DNA from: Paenibacillus sambharensis
GTDB taxonomy: Bacteria; Bacillota; Bacilli; Paenibacillales; Paenibacillaceae
Assembly: GCF_003233845.1 (NCBI RefSeq)
Contig: NZ_QKRB01000057.1
Location: 310,001 to 374,000, forward strand
Length of the DNA: 64,000 nt
Direction of reading: 5' to 3'
The translations under genes and the position numbers were made by a program. This document shows, in pieces, positions 50,966-60,849 of the stretch. Position 1 is the stretch's first letter; every line of letters starts with the position of its first letter. The notes beneath the pieces were generated by a model that worked only from the letters and a program-made list of their open reading frames with translations, was not told the origin of the DNA and did not search any database.

Positions 50966-53692
50966 ATGCCTTATTCAACGTCAACTTGGAAGAAGCTGCT
51001 CATATCCACAATAATCTGTTCCATGCTGTCCAGCGGGGCTGCGTATGCCGAGACTGCAGGAACAACCAAGGGTGCTGCAAGCACGGAAGGCACCGTAACG
51101 GCGCCAGCCAGCGGTTCTGTCTCCATGCTGTTCTCGGATGTAGCCGCAGGCCATTGGGCTGAGAAGCATATTGGTAAGCTGTCCCTTCAGGGGATCGTGA
51201 AAGGGAACAACGGAAAGTTCCGTCCAGCGGATAGTGTAACCCAGCAGGAAGCAGTCGTCATGGCGATCCGTTTCCTTGGACTGGAGGACGAGGTAGACGC
51301 GGCGGTCATGAGCTTCCCGGAATCATTTCGTGTAGGCAATTATTATACATCTTATGCCGCTTTGGCTTTCCAGAAGGGTCTTCTGGAACAGGAGACGGAA
51401 ATGAAGGCCGCAGCAGCTGATTCATCCAGTGATTGGGGAAGCAAGCCGGCTACGCGTGAATGGATCACGAAGCTTGTGGTTCGTGCCATTGGCGAGCAGG
51501 AGAAGGCTGCGGCTATGAGCGGTTCTGCGCCTGCATTTCATGATGCAGCCCTTGCGGACAGTTCTTATAACGGTTATATTAATGCGGCTGTGTCTCTCGG
51601 CCTCGTGAATGGCGTTTCCGCCAACCGCTTCGATCCCAAGGGGCTGGTTAACCGGGCGATGATGGCAACTCTGCTGAGCCGGGCGGAAGCGAAGTATCCG
51701 GTAAACTACGAAGGGCAATCGCAGGGTGTGATTTCAGCGGTTTCGGATAATCAGATCACCCTGTACTATGCTGACGGTCGGACGGTTACCTATGCACTCA
51801 CGCCTTCCACGATGGTGTTCCGCTTTGATTCCGAGAAGACTTCATCACTGGGCGCGCTAAATGCCTATACCAATGTGATGGTTATCGCGGAGAATGGGAC
51901 GGCACGTTATGTGGAACAGCTGGATGCCAATGTGCTGGTTGAATCGGTAACTGGCACGGTAGGCAGTGTCGATTTGGCGGCCGGCGAGCTTTGGCTTAAG
52001 GTAGGCAGCGGTTACCAGTCATTCAAATACGACGGGAATCTCGTGATCGAGAACAGCAGCGGAGCTCCTTTGTCTCTGACCGACCTGAAGGAAGGAAGCA
52101 CGGTCGAGATTCTGCGCGATAAATTCCGTACGACACCGCTGGTTGTTAAGATTATTGTCAAGGGTGCACCAGTCAGCCGTACAGGCAGCGGTACCATTAC
52201 TCAGATTCAGGCGGGTAAAATAACGATTCAGGAATCCGACAGCTCGGCAACCTGGAATGTCTCTTCATCTGTAGCTGTTACAAGAAACGGCCGCCCAGCC
52301 AGCCTTGGCGAGATTACAGCAGGGGACAAGGCGGAATTCGAAATTCATAATGACCTTGTGACCAAGCTGAATGTAACAGCAACCGGAAGCCAGAAGGTGA
52401 CGGGAACGTTCAACGATATCAGTGCAGACGGCAAGACGATAACGTATATTGTAAATGGCCGCCCTGAAGCGAAATTTATTGCGGCCAGTGCTAATATTAT
52501 AATCGAAGGTATTACGAACCCGGGCATTACCGACCTTGCGAAGGACGATGAGCTGGAGCTGACCTTGAATGCGGATGGCCAGGTTACCCAAATTAAGGTT
52601 ATCAACCGGGAAATCGTAATGCTGAACAATGCGACGATATTGTCCTATGTGCCAGAAAGCAAGGTTCTTACGGTCTCAGATTCCAGCGGCAAGCCGCATG
52701 CTCTGTCTCTTTCCTCAAAGACGAAGATCGACTTTAATGGCACAGCTATGACACTTGAAACTGCGGGCTCGATGCTGGTGAAGGGACGCAAAGTTAGTGT
52801 CGGCTACTCGGATTCCAATGCTATCATTCTTAAATTTGTATTCCAGTATTCCGGCAAGCTGTCAGGCATCAACTCGCTGACCAACCAGATAACGATCCGG
52901 ATGGCGGATGACTCGACGGTTACACTCCCGCTTGAAAGCCCGACTGTTGAGCTCCTTGGCAAAGCTAACCCGGTACTGGCTGATTTGAAGACCGGCGACA
53001 GTGTGACACTTCTGCTGAATGCTACACAGGATAAGGTCGTTCTGATTAAAGTCGGACAGGTTGTTCAGCAGACTGTGTCCTCCGTGGATACAGCAGCGAA
53101 TAAGATCAAGCTTACCTCGGCAGAAGGACAGACCAGCGAATGGACTGCAGGCTCTGCGCTTGCAATCTCGGATGAGAAGGGAAATTCAATTGCACTGGGG
53201 CAGTTGACGTCAGGCCAAGTGGTCAATGTCACTTATGAAGGTAAGACGGCTGTAGCAATCAAGAAGGTTGCAGTCACTAATGGACAGATTGCGGCTGTAG
53301 ATGCGAGCAAAGTGACGGTTAAGGATTATTCGGGCCAGACGGTTGAGTTCCAGCTGAGTACCGGCTATCAGGTCATGAAGAATGGCGCATCCGCTCCGGC
53401 CAGCACGCTGGCTGTTGGTGACCGGGTTGAAATTCGCAAGAATACGAATGACCAGCTCGTAGTCACCGTTAATCCTGGTATTGTCAAGACCTACTGGAAA
53501 TACGATGCGGCAGCGAAGACCCTGTATGTAACCCGTTCTGCTGTAGCGGACCGTTACATGTATAATGTCCTGCCTGAGACCGTTATCCAGTCGGCCGATG
53601 GCACCAAGCTGGATATACAGACTCTAAAGAACGGCGATAAGATTACGCTGTATCTCTTCCAGGACAAGCTTCTCGAGGTAGTAAAGCAGTAG
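50966..53692 (+). CDS. S-layer-homology protein with tandem beta-repeat region
   Basis: A 908-residue secreted protein. The signal peptide ends near residue 28. Three SLH units follow at about 55-245 (FSDVAAGHWAEKHI; the TSYAALAFQKGLL unit; FHDAALADSSYNGYINAA), which anchor proteins to secondary cell-wall polymer. From about 250 to the end come roughly nine diverged repeats of 65-75 residues, each with a G-x-I...ITI...L..L..GD.VEI pattern reminiscent of DUF5666-like beta domains. No enzyme motif is seen. A structural or cell-surface role is likely. Confidence 0.85.
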   Translation: MPYSTSTWKKLLISTIICSMLSSGAAYAETAGTTKGAASTEGTVTAPASGSVSMLFSDVAAGHWAEKHIGKLSLQGIVKGNNGKFRPADSVTQQEAVVMAIRFLGLEDEVDAAVMSFPESFRVGNYYTSYAALAFQKGLLEQETEMKAAAADSSSDWGSKPATREWITKLVVRAIGEQEKAAAMSGSAPAFHDAALADSSYNGYINAAVSLGLVNGVSANRFDPKGLVNRAMMATLLSRAEAKYPVNYEGQSQGVISAVSDNQITLYYADGRTVTYALTPSTMVFRFDSEKTSSLGALNAYTNVMVIAENGTARYVEQLDANVLVESVTGTVGSVDLAAGELWLKVGSGYQSFKYDGNLVIENSSGAPLSLTDLKEGSTVEILRDKFRTTPLVVKIIVKGAPVSRTGSGTITQIQAGKITIQESDSSATWNVSSSVAVTRNGRPASLGEITAGDKAEFEIHNDLVTKLNVTATGSQKVTGTFNDISADGKTITYIVNGRPEAKFIAASANIIIEGITNPGITDLAKDDELELTLNADGQVTQIKVINREIVMLNNATILSYVPESKVLTVSDSSGKPHALSLSSKTKIDFNGTAMTLETAGSMLVKGRKVSVGYSDSNAIILKFVFQYSGKLSGINSLTNQITIRMADDSTVTLPLESPTVELLGKANPVLADLKTGDSVTLLLNATQDKVVLIKVGQVVQQTVSSVDTAANKIKLTSAEGQTSEWTAGSALAISDEKGNSIALGQLTSGQVVNVTYEGKTAVAIKKVAVTNGQIAAVDASKVTVKDYSGQTVEFQLSTGYQVMKNGASAPASTLAVGDRVEIRKNTNDQLVVTVNPGIVKTYWKYDAAAKTLYVTRSAVADRYMYNVLPETVIQSADGTKLDIQTLKNGDKITLYLFQDKLLEVVKQ

Positions 53693-53705
53693 TAATCAAA
53701 CAGTA

Positions 53706-53741
53706 AGAGGTGTTCTCCGGCAGACCGGGAACACCTCTTTT
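53706..53741 (+). terminator. Intrinsic terminator after the SLH gene
   Basis: AGAGGTGTTC (53706-53715) and GAACACCTCT (53729-53738) pair perfectly, with an inner CCGG/CCGG extension. A short T tract follows. Confidence 0.8.
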
Positions 53742-53847
53742 GGCATATGAACATTCTTGTATGCGTTTCGTCACCTTTGTTCTATGATAAATTCGTGAAA
53801 ACATCAGGAGCAGAACAGGAATATTTCTATTAAACCGTATTCTATAC

Positions 53848-53876
53848 TTGCGATTCGTGACATTTTTCGCTACACT
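53848..53876 (+). promoter_or_regulatory. Promoter of nth
   Basis: TTGCGA (53848-53853) and TACACT (53871-53876) with a 17-base spacer lie 70 bases before nth. Confidence 0.6.
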
Positions 53877-53946
53877 TTGTACGATAGCCCATTTCTCTTA
53901 GAAGAGTAGGGACGCAAGCGCCATAGCGGCAGGCAGGAGAGAAGAT

Positions 53947-54645
53947 ATGAACGCTAAGCAAATGCGTCACATCTTGGACTGTATTGCCGAGATGTTTCCT
54001 GACGCACATTGCGAATTAAATCACAGTAATCCATTTGAGCTGACAATCGCCGTTTTGCTATCCGCGCAATGTACGGATGAAACGGTTAATAAGGTGACAG
54101 CGGACCTGTTCCGTAAATATAAGAAACCTGAAGACTATCTTGCGGTTCCGCTAGAAGAGCTTCAAGAAGATATCAGGCGGATTGGCTTATACAGGAACAA
54201 GGCAGCCAACATTCAGAAGCTGTGCCAGATCCTGCTCGATCGTTATGATGGTCAGGTACCGGAACAGCACGAGCAGCTGACCGAACTGCCGGGAGTGGGA
54301 CGCAAGACGGCTAATGTCGTCGTATCCAATGCATTCGGCGTACCGGCTATAGCGGTTGATACACATGTCGAGCGGGTTTCCAAACGGCTTGCCGCCGCTA
54401 AGCCTGATGACTCCGTCCTTGAAGTGGAGAAGAAGCTGATGAAGCTTGTCCCTCGGGATGAATGGACGCTTACCCATCACCGGCTGATCTTTTTTGGACG
54501 GTATCACTGCAAGGCACAAAGCCCTAAATGCGACATCTGCCCTTTGCTTGACGTTTGTAAGGAAGGCAAAAGGCGTATGAAACCTGTGCAAAACAGGAAG
54601 AATAGACCAAAAACAAAACAATCGCAAATCGCCAGTAAAGGATGA
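53947..54645 (+). CDS. nth: Endonuclease III
   Basis: A DNA glycosylase/AP lyase that removes oxidised pyrimidines. The 232 residues carry the helix-hairpin-helix LPGVGRKTANVV with catalytic Lys120, Asp138 in VDTH (same numbers as E. coli Nth), and the 4Fe-4S ligands C188, C195, C198 and C204 (x6, x2, x5). A basic tail rich in Lys, Arg and Asn follows. In B. subtilis nth adjoins dnaD; here they are 17 kb apart. Confidence 0.97.
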   Translation: MNAKQMRHILDCIAEMFPDAHCELNHSNPFELTIAVLLSAQCTDETVNKVTADLFRKYKKPEDYLAVPLEELQEDIRRIGLYRNKAANIQKLCQILLDRYDGQVPEQHEQLTELPGVGRKTANVVVSNAFGVPAIAVDTHVERVSKRLAAAKPDDSVLEVEKKLMKLVPRDEWTLTHHRLIFFGRYHCKAQSPKCDICPLLDVCKEGKRRMKPVQNRKNRPKTKQSQIASKG

Positions 54646-54651
54646 GGAACC

Positions 54652-54924
54652 ATGAAATGCATTTCCGTTTACACAGACAATTTTGAACTATTCTCGGACA
54701 TCTATGAGCAGATTCTCGAATCTCCACCGGCTGATAACGAAGATGTCGTACTTGAAGGCATTACGGTAAGCGGCTCCGGAGAAGTACCCGATCAATATAT
54801 TGAACGGATGCGTGTTAAGCCGGAGGTAGTCGTCATGCGTGAGAAGAAGCGTGACATAACGATCCTTCAGCACGGGAATGTCTTTGAAATCTGTATGCCT
54901 GGCGATGAAGGGGACGCGGAGTAG
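54652..54924 (+). CDS. Small protein of unknown function
   Basis: A 90-residue acidic, soluble protein beginning MKCISVYTDNFE. The length and alternating strand/helix pattern suggest one small alpha/beta domain. It has no signal or membrane segment. It follows nth by six bases with GAGGAACC as ribosome site, so it is cotranscribed. I do not recognise it. Confidence 0.75.
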   Translation: MKCISVYTDNFELFSDIYEQILESPPADNEDVVLEGITVSGSGEVPDQYIERMRVKPEVVVMREKKRDITILQHGNVFEICMPGDEGDAE

Positions 54925-54946
54925 CGTTCTGCCATATGATAAACCA

Positions 54947-54983
54947 TTGAAGCCAGCGGCGGTTGCTGCTGGCTTCAATTTTT
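54947..54983 (+). terminator. Intrinsic terminator after the nth operon
   Basis: TTGAAGCCAGC (54947-54957) pairs perfectly with GCTGGCTTCAA (54968-54978) over a 10-base loop, followed by five T. Confidence 0.88.
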
Positions 54984-55053
54984 AAGGTGCCGCTCCAATA
55001 GAAGGAAAAAAGCAGGTTAGCAGGATCATAATAGATATGGGAGAGACAGCGTC

Positions 55054-58000
55054 ATGGACAGCAAAACGTTAGAGAAGTTGCATCCTCTTGACAAAGCTCT
55101 GGCAACAATTCGAGAGAGGATGCAGGAGCAAGGCGATCCGGCTCATGCGGATAAAATGGCAGAGCTGCTTGAGAAACGGACAGAAGATGCGCTTATTGCT
55201 GCATTCTGCGGTCATTTCTCAGCGGGGAAGTCGACACTCGTTAACCGATTGTGCGGTGCTGAGCTGCTTCCTTCGAGCCCTATACCAACCAGTGCGAATG
55301 TAGTTTCCATCCGGGGAGGCGAGCCATCTGCTGTCATAGAGCGGCTTCGTGATGGAATCAGGGAGACGATTACAGCAGCTCCTGAGAGGCTGGAGGACTA
55401 TTGTGTTAATGGTGAGGAGTTTGTATCCGTTGCCATTTCCTATCCTTCGGCTCTGCTTGGGGACGATCTTATGCTGCTGGATACCCCGGGCATTGATTCC
55501 ACGGATGCAGCGCACCGGCTGGCTACGGAATCTGCTCTTCACCTGGCAGACGTTGTGTTCTATGTCATGGATTACAACCATGTGCAGTCTGAGATCAATT
55601 TTACGTTCGCCAAGCAGCTGACAGATTGGGGCAAACCCATGTATCTGATTGTGAATCAGATCGACAAGCACCGGGATAACGAGCTGCCATTTGCAGAATA
55701 CAAGGAGTCGGTCAAGCGTGCGTTCGCGGATTGGCATCTGGAGCCTGCAGGAATCCTGTTCCTGTCGCTTAAGAAGCCGGATCACCCCGCTTCCCAGCTG
55801 GACCAGCTGGAAGCGCTGCTGCGCAAGCTGACAAGCAGCAAACAGGAGCTGCAGAGCTATAATATCGATGCCTCGGCACGATTCTTGATTGCTGAACACG
55901 GAGAACAGCTGGCCTATGAAGCGGAGCCGCAGCGGCTGCGCCTGCTCGATGCAGCCGGAGGTGAGGAAGAGGCAGCAACAGTTGCAGACAGGCTCAATAA
56001 GCTGGAGGCAGAGCTGGCTGATGCCAAGAACCGTCCGGCCAAGCTGGAGGAAGAGCTTCGCCAAGAGGTTCAGGCGATTCTTGGCAGCGCCAACATTATG
56101 CCTGCTGTCATCCGGGATCTGGCTCATGAGATGCTGGAAAGCCGCAAACCCGGCTTTCGAGCGGGAATCCTGTTTGCAGGCGCCAAGACAGCTGCAGAGC
56201 AGGCCAGGCGGCTTGAGTCCTTTCGCCGGGAATTGGACGAACAGACACAGGCTGTTGTCTATTGGCATCTGAAGGACCTGCTCCGCAAAGCAGCCGATAA
56301 GCTCCGGTGGCGGGGCGATGAGGTTGAGCGGCAGCTGCAGGATGGACTCGGTCAAGAGCTGACGGGTGAATGGCTGCTGTCCCAGATTCAGTCCGGCGCG
56401 GTCATGGGCAATGAATACACGATGACCTACAGCAGGCAGGTAGTGCAGAAGGTGCAGGAAGACGCCCGCCGAAGGGCTTATTCCTTCATTGAACTGCTGG
56501 GCGCCAAGGCGGCGGAGCGAAGTGCAGAGGAAGAGCGCCAGATTGAGCAGCAGCTTGCAGAGCTGCAGTCAAAGTCCCAGGCGGTAGTAGAGCTGCAGGC
56601 AATGGACCAACGGGAAGAAGCTTATCTGCAGAGTCTGCTGGCTGAGCTTCCTGCTTCTCCTAAGCGGCCATCACTCCCGGCTCCAGATACGTCGGTTGCT
56701 TCCAGGGTGCATCCAGAGAGCCGGGATCAGAGCGGCACCGATAGGGCTTCCGATACCCGATCCGCTGCAGCCGCTCCCAAGGAGCAGCAGGAAGCGACTA
56801 GCATTACTGACTCGAAATCAACTGGGCATCAGACAGCAGGCGGGAACACCTTCAGTCTTGTCGCCAATACGGATATGCTTCATACTCAGCATGCCTCAGC
56901 TCGAAGGCTTCTTGATGCTGCTTCTTTGCTTGAAGGCTACGAGGCCATGCGCGGTGCGGTCGATGCTATGAAGCGCAAGGCAGACCGGCTGCAGAACGGC
57001 AGGTTCACTATTGCCTTGTTCGGGGCCTTCAGTGCAGGCAAGTCATCGTTTGCGAACGCGTTGATTGGCGCCCCGGCGCTTCCGGTCTCGCCAAATCCGA
57101 CGACTGCTGCCATTAACCGGATTGTGCCTCCCGAGGCAGACTTTCCGCATCGAACAGCCAAGGTTATCATGAAATCCTACGAAACCATGCTTGATGATGT
57201 ACGCTTCTCGCTGTCTATGCTCGGCGGAGATACCTCGTCTCCCGACATCAGCAGGCTGCTGGAGCAGGTCAAAGCGTTTACACCGGCCGGACTGCATCCG
57301 GGAGGCAGACCGCACTTCAGCTTCCTGAAGGCTGCCCTTGAGGGGTGGGATTCCTATGGTGCCTTGCTGGGCAAGGAGCTTAAGGCATCACCCGAGGAAT
57401 ACCGGCAGTTCGTTGCCGAGGAGTCCAGGTCCTGCTTCGTGCAGCAGATTGACCTTCATTATGACTGTCCGCTGACCGCACAAGGCATCATACTGGTGGA
57501 TACGCCGGGCGCTGATTCGGTTAATGCCCGCCATACCGGGGTAGCGTTCCACTATATCAAGAATGCGGATGCTGTCTTATTCGTGACGTATTACAATCAT
57601 GCCTTCTCGCAGGCAGACCGGCAGTTCCTGACACAGCTTGGAAGGGTGAAGGATCAGTTCGAGCTGGATAAAATGTTCTTCATTGTGAATGCAGCTGACT
57701 TGGCGGATAGCAGAGAAGAGCTGCAGGGTGTATTGAAGCATGTGGAGCTGAACCTGCTGCAGCATGGGATAAGGTTTCCTCGAATGTTTGCCGTTTCGAG
57801 CCTGCTGGCGCTAACCGGCAAGGTGGAGAACAGCCGTGAGTTAATGGGCCAATCGGGTATAGAGGCCTTCGAGCAGTCCTTCCTCGACTTTACAGCCAAG
57901 GAGCTCGGGGGTATGGCGATCGAAGCCGCCAAGCGGGAGATTACGCGTGCAAGGGATATCGTTGCCGATTGGATCGAGTCTGCCGGACACGATGAACAGA

Positions 58001-58758
58001 CAAGGCGAAGGGAAGCGGAAGCGCTCAAGGAGGCGTCAGCGAAAGCGCTCGGCCAAGTCCGCTCATCGGGCAGCCGAGCGCCGTTTGATCCGCTGCAGCA
58101 GGAGCTGCAGGAGCTGTTTCATCATGTCCTGCAGCGGGTCCGCTATCGCTTCGGGGAATTCTTCAATGTCTCATTTAATCCTGCTGTGCTGCAGGATGAC
58201 GGCCGTGATCTGAAGAAGATGCTGGTGTCGTCGTGGCTTGAGCTGCAGCAGATGCTGCGCAAGGAGCTCTCTCAGGAGCTGCTTGCCACCCAGTTAAGAC
58301 TGGAAGTGTCGCTTAAACGGCTGGTGCTGAAGCATTATGAGGCTGAGGCAGCCGATACAAGCCAACACTTGAATGGCTTCCGGGCGGAGGAATATGAGCC
58401 TGGTGATGCCGCTTCACCTGCTCTCAAGGAAGAGTGGCAAGCCCAGGAGGAGCCGGATGTCCGATGGCTTTCATCGAGGTTTAAATCGCCAAGGCACTTC
58501 TTCGAAGGCAGCGGCAAATCCGTCATGAGAGAAGACCTTGAGGCGCTGCTGGCTTCCGGGATGCAGGATTACATGGACAGGCGCGCTGAAGAATGGACCG
58601 GCCATTATGAGCAGGTCTGGAAGTCGGCGCTGGCTGAAGCAGCATCCAGGCTTGAGCGGAGTATCCGCAGCTATGAGTCGGGAAGGCTGGCATCCCTTAA
58701 CCAGTCTGTCAGTGAAGCAGAGCTGCGCCAGCTGCTTGATGCATTAAGCAAGGTCTGA
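55054..58758 (+). CDS. dynA: Tandem dynamin-like GTPase (DynA/YpbR-like)
   Basis: A 1234-residue protein made of two fused bacterial dynamin units, as in B. subtilis DynA (about 1190 residues), which tethers and fuses membranes. The first G domain has P-loop GHFSAGKS (53-60), a switch threonine in the following PTSA segment and DTPGI. The second has GAFSAGKS near residue 656 and DTPGA. Each is followed by long helical stalk sequence. A low-complexity Ser/Ala/Gln linker (about 535-610) joins the halves. No membrane helix is obvious; membrane contact would be peripheral. Confidence 0.92.
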   Translation: MDSKTLEKLHPLDKALATIRERMQEQGDPAHADKMAELLEKRTEDALIAAFCGHFSAGKSTLVNRLCGAELLPSSPIPTSANVVSIRGGEPSAVIERLRDGIRETITAAPERLEDYCVNGEEFVSVAISYPSALLGDDLMLLDTPGIDSTDAAHRLATESALHLADVVFYVMDYNHVQSEINFTFAKQLTDWGKPMYLIVNQIDKHRDNELPFAEYKESVKRAFADWHLEPAGILFLSLKKPDHPASQLDQLEALLRKLTSSKQELQSYNIDASARFLIAEHGEQLAYEAEPQRLRLLDAAGGEEEAATVADRLNKLEAELADAKNRPAKLEEELRQEVQAILGSANIMPAVIRDLAHEMLESRKPGFRAGILFAGAKTAAEQARRLESFRRELDEQTQAVVYWHLKDLLRKAADKLRWRGDEVERQLQDGLGQELTGEWLLSQIQSGAVMGNEYTMTYSRQVVQKVQEDARRRAYSFIELLGAKAAERSAEEERQIEQQLAELQSKSQAVVELQAMDQREEAYLQSLLAELPASPKRPSLPAPDTSVASRVHPESRDQSGTDRASDTRSAAAAPKEQQEATSITDSKSTGHQTAGGNTFSLVANTDMLHTQHASARRLLDAASLLEGYEAMRGAVDAMKRKADRLQNGRFTIALFGAFSAGKSSFANALIGAPALPVSPNPTTAAINRIVPPEADFPHRTAKVIMKSYETMLDDVRFSLSMLGGDTSSPDISRLLEQVKAFTPAGLHPGGRPHFSFLKAALEGWDSYGALLGKELKASPEEYRQFVAEESRSCFVQQIDLHYDCPLTAQGIILVDTPGADSVNARHTGVAFHYIKNADAVLFVTYYNHAFSQADRQFLTQLGRVKDQFELDKMFFIVNAADLADSREELQGVLKHVELNLLQHGIRFPRMFAVSSLLALTGKVENSRELMGQSGIEAFEQSFLDFTAKELGGMAIEAAKREITRARDIVADWIESAGHDEQTRRREAEALKEASAKALGQVRSSGSRAPFDPLQQELQELFHHVLQRVRYRFGEFFNVSFNPAVLQDDGRDLKKMLVSSWLELQQMLRKELSQELLATQLRLEVSLKRLVLKHYEAEAADTSQHLNGFRAEEYEPGDAASPALKEEWQAQEEPDVRWLSSRFKSPRHFFEGSGKSVMREDLEALLASGMQDYMDRRAEEWTGHYEQVWKSALAEAASRLERSIRSYESGRLASLNQSVSEAELRQLLDALSKV

Positions 58759-58826
58759 TCAAGACGCTTTGACTATGGTCCCTGCAGTCCGATTATCGGT
58801 ATTCAACATAAAATTTATCACCATTA

Positions 58827-58860
58827 AACCTGTGCGCTGTCAGAGCGTGCAGGTTTTTTT
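58827..58860 (+). terminator. Intrinsic terminator after dynA
   Basis: AACCTGTGCGCT (58827-58838) pairs with AGCGTGCAGGTT (58844-58855), including two G-U pairs, followed by a T run to 58860. Confidence 0.82.
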
Positions 58861-59079
58861 GTGCGATGCAAACACTTGCCGCGTTAATGGGAGGAAACAG
58901 CAGATATTGCCAGCCATAGCCGATCATTTGAGAGAATTCTTGTCGTTCCTTCTGAATATTGTGACCATTGCGTGTCATAGAGCGGATTACCGCGCTCATT
59001 CCCGTTTGCCCGCTAACTGGTAAGCTGATAATATTCATTCATGCTTTCACAAAAAAACGAAGGACGGGAGAGTGCAACC
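58861..59079. other. Gap between dynA terminator and ABC operon
   Basis: Together with 58759-58860 this is a 320-base stretch without a gene. Small open frames exist on both strands, but none has a ribosome site or recognisable protein. I see no convincing promoter pair; one must exist for the ABC operon. Confidence 0.5.
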
Positions 59080-60849
59080 TTGGATGTGTTCAGGCAGCTG
59101 AAGCAGTTTTACTGGCCGGAACGAAGGCTGATCATTGCTTCCATAATGGCTCTGATGTTCGTCACAGCACTAGGCTTGGTGTACCCCAATATGCTCCGTA
59201 TTCTTATCGATGATGTCATTATGAAGGAGCAGTACGGCTGGGTTTCGGCACTCTCGCTGACGGTTGTGGGCGTCATTGCCCTGAAAGCCTCGCTGCAATT
59301 TGTACACGGTTTCTTTGGCGGCAGGCTGGGCAACCGGGTGGCTTACCGATTGCGTAACTCGCTGTATCAGAAGCTGCAGTATTTATCCTTTCAATATTAT
59401 GATACGGCCAAGACAGGGGATTTGATGTCCAGGCTGACAGCCGATTTGGAGGCTATCCGGAATTTTGTCGGCTTCGGCTTTGCCCAGCTGCTGAATATGG
59501 GGCTGATGATCCTGTTCGGCGGGGCAATGATGCTGTATATCAACTGGCAGCTTACGCTGATTGCCTTGGCGACCATTCCGCTGCTGGCATTTACAGCCGT
59601 CCGGTTTGAACGCCGGATTCATCCGGGATTCCGGGAAATGAGGCAGGCGATGAGCCGGCTGACTACCGCTGTACAGGAGAACATCACGGGCGTACGGACA
59701 GTAAAATCATACGCGCGCGAAAGGCATGAGGTGGATAAATTTTCGCTGCGCAGCGATGAATACCGCGACAATCAGATTAACGTTGCATTCACGTGGGGCC
59801 GCTATTTTCCGATTATGGAGTTCCTCGCAAACCTGTGTGTCGTCATCCTGCTTGTAGCCGGGGGCACGCTGGTGATCCGGGGCTCGCTGTCACTTGGCTC
59901 TCTCGTCGCCTTCTTTAGTATGATGTGGTACATAGTCGGACCGATGTGGGGCCTTGGATTTCACATTAACAACTACACACAGTCAAAGGCGTCCGGCGAA
60001 CGTGTACTGGAGCTGTTGAATCATCATATCCACGTGAAGGACCAGCCGAATGCTGTCCAGCTGCGGCCGGGTGAAGTGAAGGGGCATGTCAGATTTATCG
60101 ATGTGACCTTCAACTATCCCGACAAGGCGCCTGCCGTGAGGAATCTCACGCTGGATGCAAAGCCGGGAGCGGTAATCGGCCTGCTCGGTGCTACTGGCTC
60201 AGGCAAATCAACGATCATTCAGCTGCTGATGCGTGCTTATAATGTCAATCAAGGCATCATCACACTGGATGGACGTGACATTGCCGAGATCAAACTGGAG
60301 GATCTCCGCTCGCAGATCGCGCCCGTGTTTCAGGAAACCTTCCTGTTCTCGGCCTCAATCCGGGAGAATATAGCCTATGGTGTCAAGGAAGTGACAGATG
60401 AGGAGATTGAGCGGGCAGCGAAGCTGGCCCAAGCGCATGATTTTATAACAGAGCTGCCGCTTGGCTACGATACGATTGTCGGGGAGAGGGGGCTGGGACT
60501 GTCCGGCGGCCAGAAGCAGCGGATTGCGATTGCCAGAGCGCTGATCAAGAATCCGCGCATACTCATTCTGGATGATGCCACCAGTGCGGTCGATATGGAA
60601 ACCGAGCATGAAATCCAAGCTGGCTTCAAGGAGGTCATGGCCGGCCGGACAACGTTCATCATTGCTCACCGGATCTCATCCCTGCGTCATGCCGATGAAA
60701 TTATCGTGCTTCATAATGGAGAAGTGATCCAGCGCGGCACCCATGATGAACTGATCAAGAGAGAGGGTCATTACCGCGATACGTATAACATCCAATACGC
60801 CGACCGCCCGGTTGAGCGGCTGGAAGAGGAAAGAAGGGTCGCACATTGA
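59080..60849 (+). CDS. ABC exporter subunit, catalytically degenerate half
   Basis: A type IV half-transporter (589 residues): six membrane helices to about residue 310, then an ABC domain with Walker A GATGSGKS (about 370-377), signature LSGGQ (474) and Walker B ILILDDAT. The catalytic glutamate after Walker B is Asp here. The start is taken as TTG 59080, with GGGAGAG seven bases upstream; ATG 59041 lacks a site. The stop overlaps the next gene as TTGA. It resembles YfiB/YknU-type multidrug exporters of Bacillus; the substrate is unknown. Confidence 0.9.
   Translation: MDVFRQLKQFYWPERRLIIASIMALMFVTALGLVYPNMLRILIDDVIMKEQYGWVSALSLTVVGVIALKASLQFVHGFFGGRLGNRVAYRLRNSLYQKLQYLSFQYYDTAKTGDLMSRLTADLEAIRNFVGFGFAQLLNMGLMILFGGAMMLYINWQLTLIALATIPLLAFTAVRFERRIHPGFREMRQAMSRLTTAVQENITGVRTVKSYARERHEVDKFSLRSDEYRDNQINVAFTWGRYFPIMEFLANLCVVILLVAGGTLVIRGSLSLGSLVAFFSMMWYIVGPMWGLGFHINNYTQSKASGERVLELLNHHIHVKDQPNAVQLRPGEVKGHVRFIDVTFNYPDKAPAVRNLTLDAKPGAVIGLLGATGSGKSTIIQLLMRAYNVNQGIITLDGRDIAEIKLEDLRSQIAPVFQETFLFSASIRENIAYGVKEVTDEEIERAAKLAQAHDFITELPLGYDTIVGERGLGLSGGQKQRIAIARALIKNPRILILDDATSAVDMETEHEIQAGFKEVMAGRTTFIIAHRISSLRHADEIIVLHNGEVIQRGTHDELIKREGHYRDTYNIQYADRPVERLEEERRVAH

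Noticed and set aside
55219-56355. Antisense ORF of 378 codons opposite dynA
   Set aside because: The dynamin frame carries intact GTPase motifs throughout this region.
58769-59038. Small ORFs on both strands between dynA and the ABC operon
   Set aside because: They run through the terminator, lack ribosome sites and have no recognisable composition.
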